A stretch of 8,087 nucleotides of DNA from Desulfobacteraceae bacterium. Lineage in GTDB: Bacteria > Desulfobacterota > DSM-4660 > Desulfatiglandales > HGW-15. The stretch lies in assembly GCA_003819975.1 (NCBI GenBank), contig RPPU01000181.1, positions 1 through 8,087 of the forward strand, given 5' to 3'. The notes under the pieces are model-generated. The model did not search any database and was not told the DNA's origin. It was given only the letters and a program-made list of their open reading frames with translations. Each line of letters begins with the position of its first letter. Positions within the stretch are counted from its first letter, which is position 1. Shown here piece after piece: positions 5,936 through 8,087 of this stretch. The position numbers were made by a program, and so were the translations under genes.

Positions 5936-6012
5936 TATCTTGACTTTATGGCGGTAACAGGTTAATTCATTTGATTTTTTAGGTATCTGAATCGAACAAA
6001 GGGGTGAATGAA

Positions 6013-6141
6013 ATGGCTTCTAAAACGCAGAAAGTTAAAAGAATCCGCAACTGGAAAACCAAAGCTCATAAAGCCAATTGCAAGGCGGATGTCAAGCGCA
6101 CACTTAAGAATCTGGATATTTTAAAAAAGTTAGCTGCATAA
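6013..6141 (+). CDS. Lys-rich microprotein, 42 aa
   Basis: ATG 6013 follows AGGGGTGA (6000-6007), a strong Shine-Dalgarno sequence 5 bases upstream. The product starts MASKTQKVKRIRNWKTKAHK and ends NLDILKKLAA: very basic, with one Trp and one Cys, and likely one or two short helices. The basic helical pattern loosely recalls the start of ribosomal protein S20, but length and sequence do not allow that assignment. I recognise no family. An in-frame GTG at 6004 lies within the ribosome binding site, so ATG is preferred. The gene lies 77 bases after the methyltransferase gene, may be read with it, and ends 24 bases before the convergent glycosyltransferase stop. Confidence 0.66.
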   Translation: MASKTQKVKRIRNWKTKAHKANCKADVKRTLKNLDILKKLAA

Positions 6142-6165
6142 ATAAGACCGGGATTGCAGCGGAAG

Positions 6166-7383
6166 TCACTGAGCGACACGGTTCAGAACCTGCCAAACCA
6201 GCCTTTCAAAAGCATCCGCCATATGGACCCTAGAGTAGCGGTTTTGGACATAAGTACGGCAAGTCTGGGGATCAAGGCGATATTTTTCCGGCTGGGAAAT
6301 AACTTCTTCCATCTTTTTTCGAATGCAATACCCTTCCGTTCCTTCGATGATAAAGTGCGCGGCTAAAGGCTTCAGCAACTCCAGTATGGCTCCGACCGGC
6401 GTGCCCAATACGGGTGTGCCGCAGGCTAACGCTTCCAAAATAACCAATCCGAAACCTTCGAGTTTTTTGGTCGGCAATATAAAGAAATCGGCTGCTTGAT
6501 AAAATTGCGGGAGCCTCTCTTCGGAAATATAACCGGGGAATTGAATACATTCCTGCAGCCGGTGCTTGGCGACCGTTGCTTTTAAAGGGGTTTCCAAAAA
6601 TCCTTTTCCACCGATCAACAACAAACTTTCTCGTCGCAAGACCTCACTTTCGATAAACGATTGAATGAGGTTTTCGAGACCCATCCGCGGTACGAGGTTC
6701 CGAACGGTAAAAAAAATTGTTTTGTGCAAAGGAACTCCCAATCGATTTTTTATTATTTTTTTACCGGCAACCGGGAGCCGGAAATGGTTCAGATCGACAC
6801 AACCCGGAATGAAGTGGATTTTCTCTTCAGAAAAGCGATGAATATCGGTAAGTTGTTTTTTGGTATATTGACTCAGCACAATTATTTTACGGGCTTTGCG
6901 GATATGTCTTTTTTCAAGTCTTCTTAAAATAAAGGCGATCAATCGAGTTTTGAGATTTATCTTATTTTGATCCCCGTATTTTTTGATGGAATATTCTTCA
7001 TGCCAGGGCGAGTAATACCAATGCAGAATCGGCTTTGCCGCAAAATTCTTAAAGGAAACGGGGCCTAAAGCCGCCAGGGTTTGATGGGTGCAGATGAGGT
7101 CAAACTCGATGGTTCGGGATAATTGAGCCGCGAGAATGCGGCTATGGATCAGTTCGGAAAAAACCATAGAAAAGGATTCGGCGGCCGGCACGAAGAAACG
7201 GTGAATAAAAAGCGATGCGTTTAATTTTTGAAAAGCCGGCAGATTGCTTGTGTTTTTGGCGCGGGTGATGACATGTATTTCATGACCTTTTTCGCTCAAA
7301 CCCAGGCTTAAATAATAGGCCATGCGGCCGGCTCCGCCGATCGTATCCGGAAAAAAGACGTCTGTGAGCATTAGAATCTTCAT
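6166..7383 (-). CDS. GT4-type glycosyltransferase (group 1)
   Basis: A cytoplasmic or membrane-associated GT-B enzyme expected to transfer a sugar from a nucleotide-sugar donor to a growing lipopolysaccharide, capsule or exopolysaccharide chain. The 405 residues give a full-length protein. The N-terminal domain starts MKILMLTDVFFPDTIGGAGR, with the Gly-rich acceptor loop at 16-20. The C-terminal domain opens near HFIPGCVD (190-197) and has RNLVPRMGLENLI (228-240), a variant of the usual 'GRLvxxKG' strand-loop. It carries the donor-binding EX7E motif Glu309...Glu317 (EGFGLVILE), followed by ACGTPVLGTPVGA. The start fits the family exactly, though only GGTGG some 11 bases upstream could act as ribosome binding site. 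The donor may be GDP-mannose or a GDP-deoxyhexose, judging by the upstream gmd; that is inference. The acceptor is unknown. Confidence 0.92.
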   Translation of the reverse strand: MKILMLTDVFFPDTIGGAGRMAYYLSLGLSEKGHEIHVITRAKNTSNLPAFQKLNASLFIHRFFVPAAESFSMVFSELIHSRILAAQLSRTIEFDLICTHQTLAALGPVSFKNFAAKPILHWYYSPWHEEYSIKKYGDQNKINLKTRLIAFILRRLEKRHIRKARKIIVLSQYTKKQLTDIHRFSEEKIHFIPGCVDLNHFRLPVAGKKIIKNRLGVPLHKTIFFTVRNLVPRMGLENLIQSFIESEVLRRESLLLIGGKGFLETPLKATVAKHRLQECIQFPGYISEERLPQFYQAADFFILPTKKLEGFGLVILEALACGTPVLGTPVGAILELLKPLAAHFIIEGTEGYCIRKKMEEVISQPEKYRLDPQTCRTYVQNRYSRVHMADAFERLVWQVLNRVAQ

Positions 7384-7479
7384 TTAATTATTTGCCACCA
7401 AAATGGAGCTGATGGTCAAGTCCTGATCTAAAGTTGTCGCTTTTTTGAGTTATTATTCAATTTGATTAATCTTCTTTGG

Positions 7480-7526
7480 AATGCGCGGACCAGGGCAGAA
7501 GCCCTCGCGTGACGCGTCCGCGCATT
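7480..7526. repeat. nested inverted repeat in gmd-glycosyltransferase spacer
   Basis: Perfect 11-base arms (AATGCGCGGAC, 7480-7490, and GTCCGCGCATT, 7516-7526) enclose an inner hairpin, AGGGC-AGAA-GCCCT (7492-7505). The palindrome GACGCGTC (7511-7518) overlaps the right arm. The structure is GC-rich within an AT-rich spacer. It is too elaborate for a simple terminator and resembles dispersed palindromic (REP/BIME-like) elements. Whether it is repeated in the genome cannot be seen here. Confidence 0.75.
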
Positions 7527-7548
7527 AAAAGCGGCGACAAGTCGCCGC
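7527..7548 (-). terminator. palindrome, possible terminator of gmd
   Basis: GCGGCGAC-AA-GTCGCCGC (7531-7548) is a perfect 8+8 palindrome with a 2-base centre. Read on the minus strand, it starts 18 bases after the gmd stop and is followed by TTTT (7530-7527), then AAT. A hairpin with a short T tract fits a weak Rho-independent terminator, or an attenuator between gmd and the glycosyltransferase gene. It could equally be the second half of a composite palindromic repeat with 7480-7526. Confidence 0.45.
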
Positions 7549-7566
7549 AATCCATAACTCTCCGCT

Positions 7567-8087
7567 CTATACTCTCTTGTACCATTCCAGATCGCCGTCG
7601 ACCATCTCTTTGACCAATTGCTCAAAGGAGATCTTGGGCTTCCATTTTAATTTTTTGCGGGCTTTGGATGCGTCGCCTTGGAGCACATGAACCTCGGAAG
7701 GACGAAATAGCTCCGGGTCGATTTTAAGATAGCGGCGATAATCCAAATCCACATAGCGGAATGCTATTTCCAAAAACTCCCGGACCGAATGCGCTTCGCC
7801 GGTGGCGATCACATAATCGTCCGGTTTTTTTTGCTGCAGCATAAGCCACATGGCGTACACATAGTCGCGGGAATGACCCCAATCGCGCCTTGCATCGACA
7901 TTGCCGAGTCGGATTTCCTTATCCAGGCCCAATTTGATTTTGGCGGCCGCCGATGTGATTTTTCTCGAAACAAATTCATTGCCGCGGCGCGGAGATTCAT
8001 GGTTAAACAAAATACCGGAGAGCGCGAAGAGATCATAGGCTTCCCGATAATTGCGGGTCAACTCATAACCCGCCATTTTGGAAATAC
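7567..8087 (-). CDS. gmd: GDP-mannose 4,6-dehydratase, C-terminal part (cut by window edge)
   Basis: Gmd is an extended short-chain dehydrogenase that converts GDP-mannose to GDP-4-keto-6-deoxymannose, precursor of GDP-fucose, GDP-rhamnose and related sugars. About 172 codons are present. The frame stays open to the window end, reading ISK before [14 protein letters not shown]; this lysine fits the catalytic YxxxK, with its tyrosine just outside. Diagnostic stretches are [40 protein letters not shown] and [19 protein letters not shown]. The NADP-binding GxxGxxG and the first half of the enzyme lie beyond the edge. The internal ATG at 8076 is not the true start. The gene ends with TAG at 7569-7567. 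The glycosyltransferase gene follows in the same direction after a 183-base spacer with hairpins, consistent with a surface-glycan cluster. Confidence 0.95.
   Translation of the reverse strand, partial: ISKMAGYELTRNYREAYDLFALSGILFNHESPRRGNEFVSRKITSAAAKIKLGLDKEIRLGNVDARRDWGHSRDYVYAMWLMLQQKKPDDYVIATGEAHSVREFLEIAFRYVDLDYRRYLKIDPELFRPSEVHVLQGDASKARKKLKWKPKISFEQLVKEMVDGDLEWYKRV

Noticed and set aside
5940..5968. TTGACT as a promoter for the 42-residue gene
   Set aside because: The element at the proper spacing (TAATTC) is a poor -10; read-through from the methyltransferase gene is as likely.
7428..7625. Minus-strand 65-codon frame across the gmd end and palindromes
   Set aside because: It overlaps gmd out of frame and is translated largely from the palindromic element; no ribosome binding site.

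Overview
The window looks like chromosomal DNA from an anaerobic bacterium, most plausibly of the Desulfobacterota ('deltaproteobacterial') type. This is an inference. It rests on the siroheme-dependent (Ahb) heme genes and on an acidic protein whose C-terminal helices resemble ones I associate with that group. A nadC gene sitting behind what looks like a valS remnant adds to it. Nitrospirota or Omnitrophota cannot be excluded. No rRNA, CRISPR array, transposase or integrase was seen.

Layout, left to right. Positions 1-266 are non-coding and hold a good sigma70-type promoter for a two-gene unit: ahbD (radical SAM heme synthase) and a Lrp-like siroheme decarboxylase subunit. This unit converges, with a 4-base overlap, on a minus-strand unit of tRNA-Arg(CCG) plus a 94-residue single-pass membrane protein. 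An AT-rich gap of about 430 bases follows. Next comes a 357-residue, highly acidic, probably disordered protein with a C-terminal helical domain, closed by a strong terminator. Just past the terminator is an apparent C-terminal fragment of valyl-tRNA synthetase, then intact nadC (NAD synthesis). A G-quadruplex-type motif follows the nadC stop.

The next stretch has two microproteins (40 residues, Arg-rich; 42 residues, Lys-rich) flanking a SpoU/TrmH-family RNA 2'-O-methyltransferase. The right end is read on the minus strand: the C-terminal part of gmd (GDP-mannose 4,6-dehydratase, cut by the window edge), a spacer with two perfect palindromes, and a GT4-type glycosyltransferase. This looks like the edge of a surface-polysaccharide locus.

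Functionally, the left end makes heme b from siroheme, the centre makes NAD and modifies RNA, and the right end makes GDP-deoxyhexose-containing surface glycans. I see no clear defence system or other complete new multi-gene system. The points most worth a second look are the valS remnant, the PopZ-like layout of the acidic protein, the two microproteins, the G-quadruplex motif and the palindromic intergenic element.
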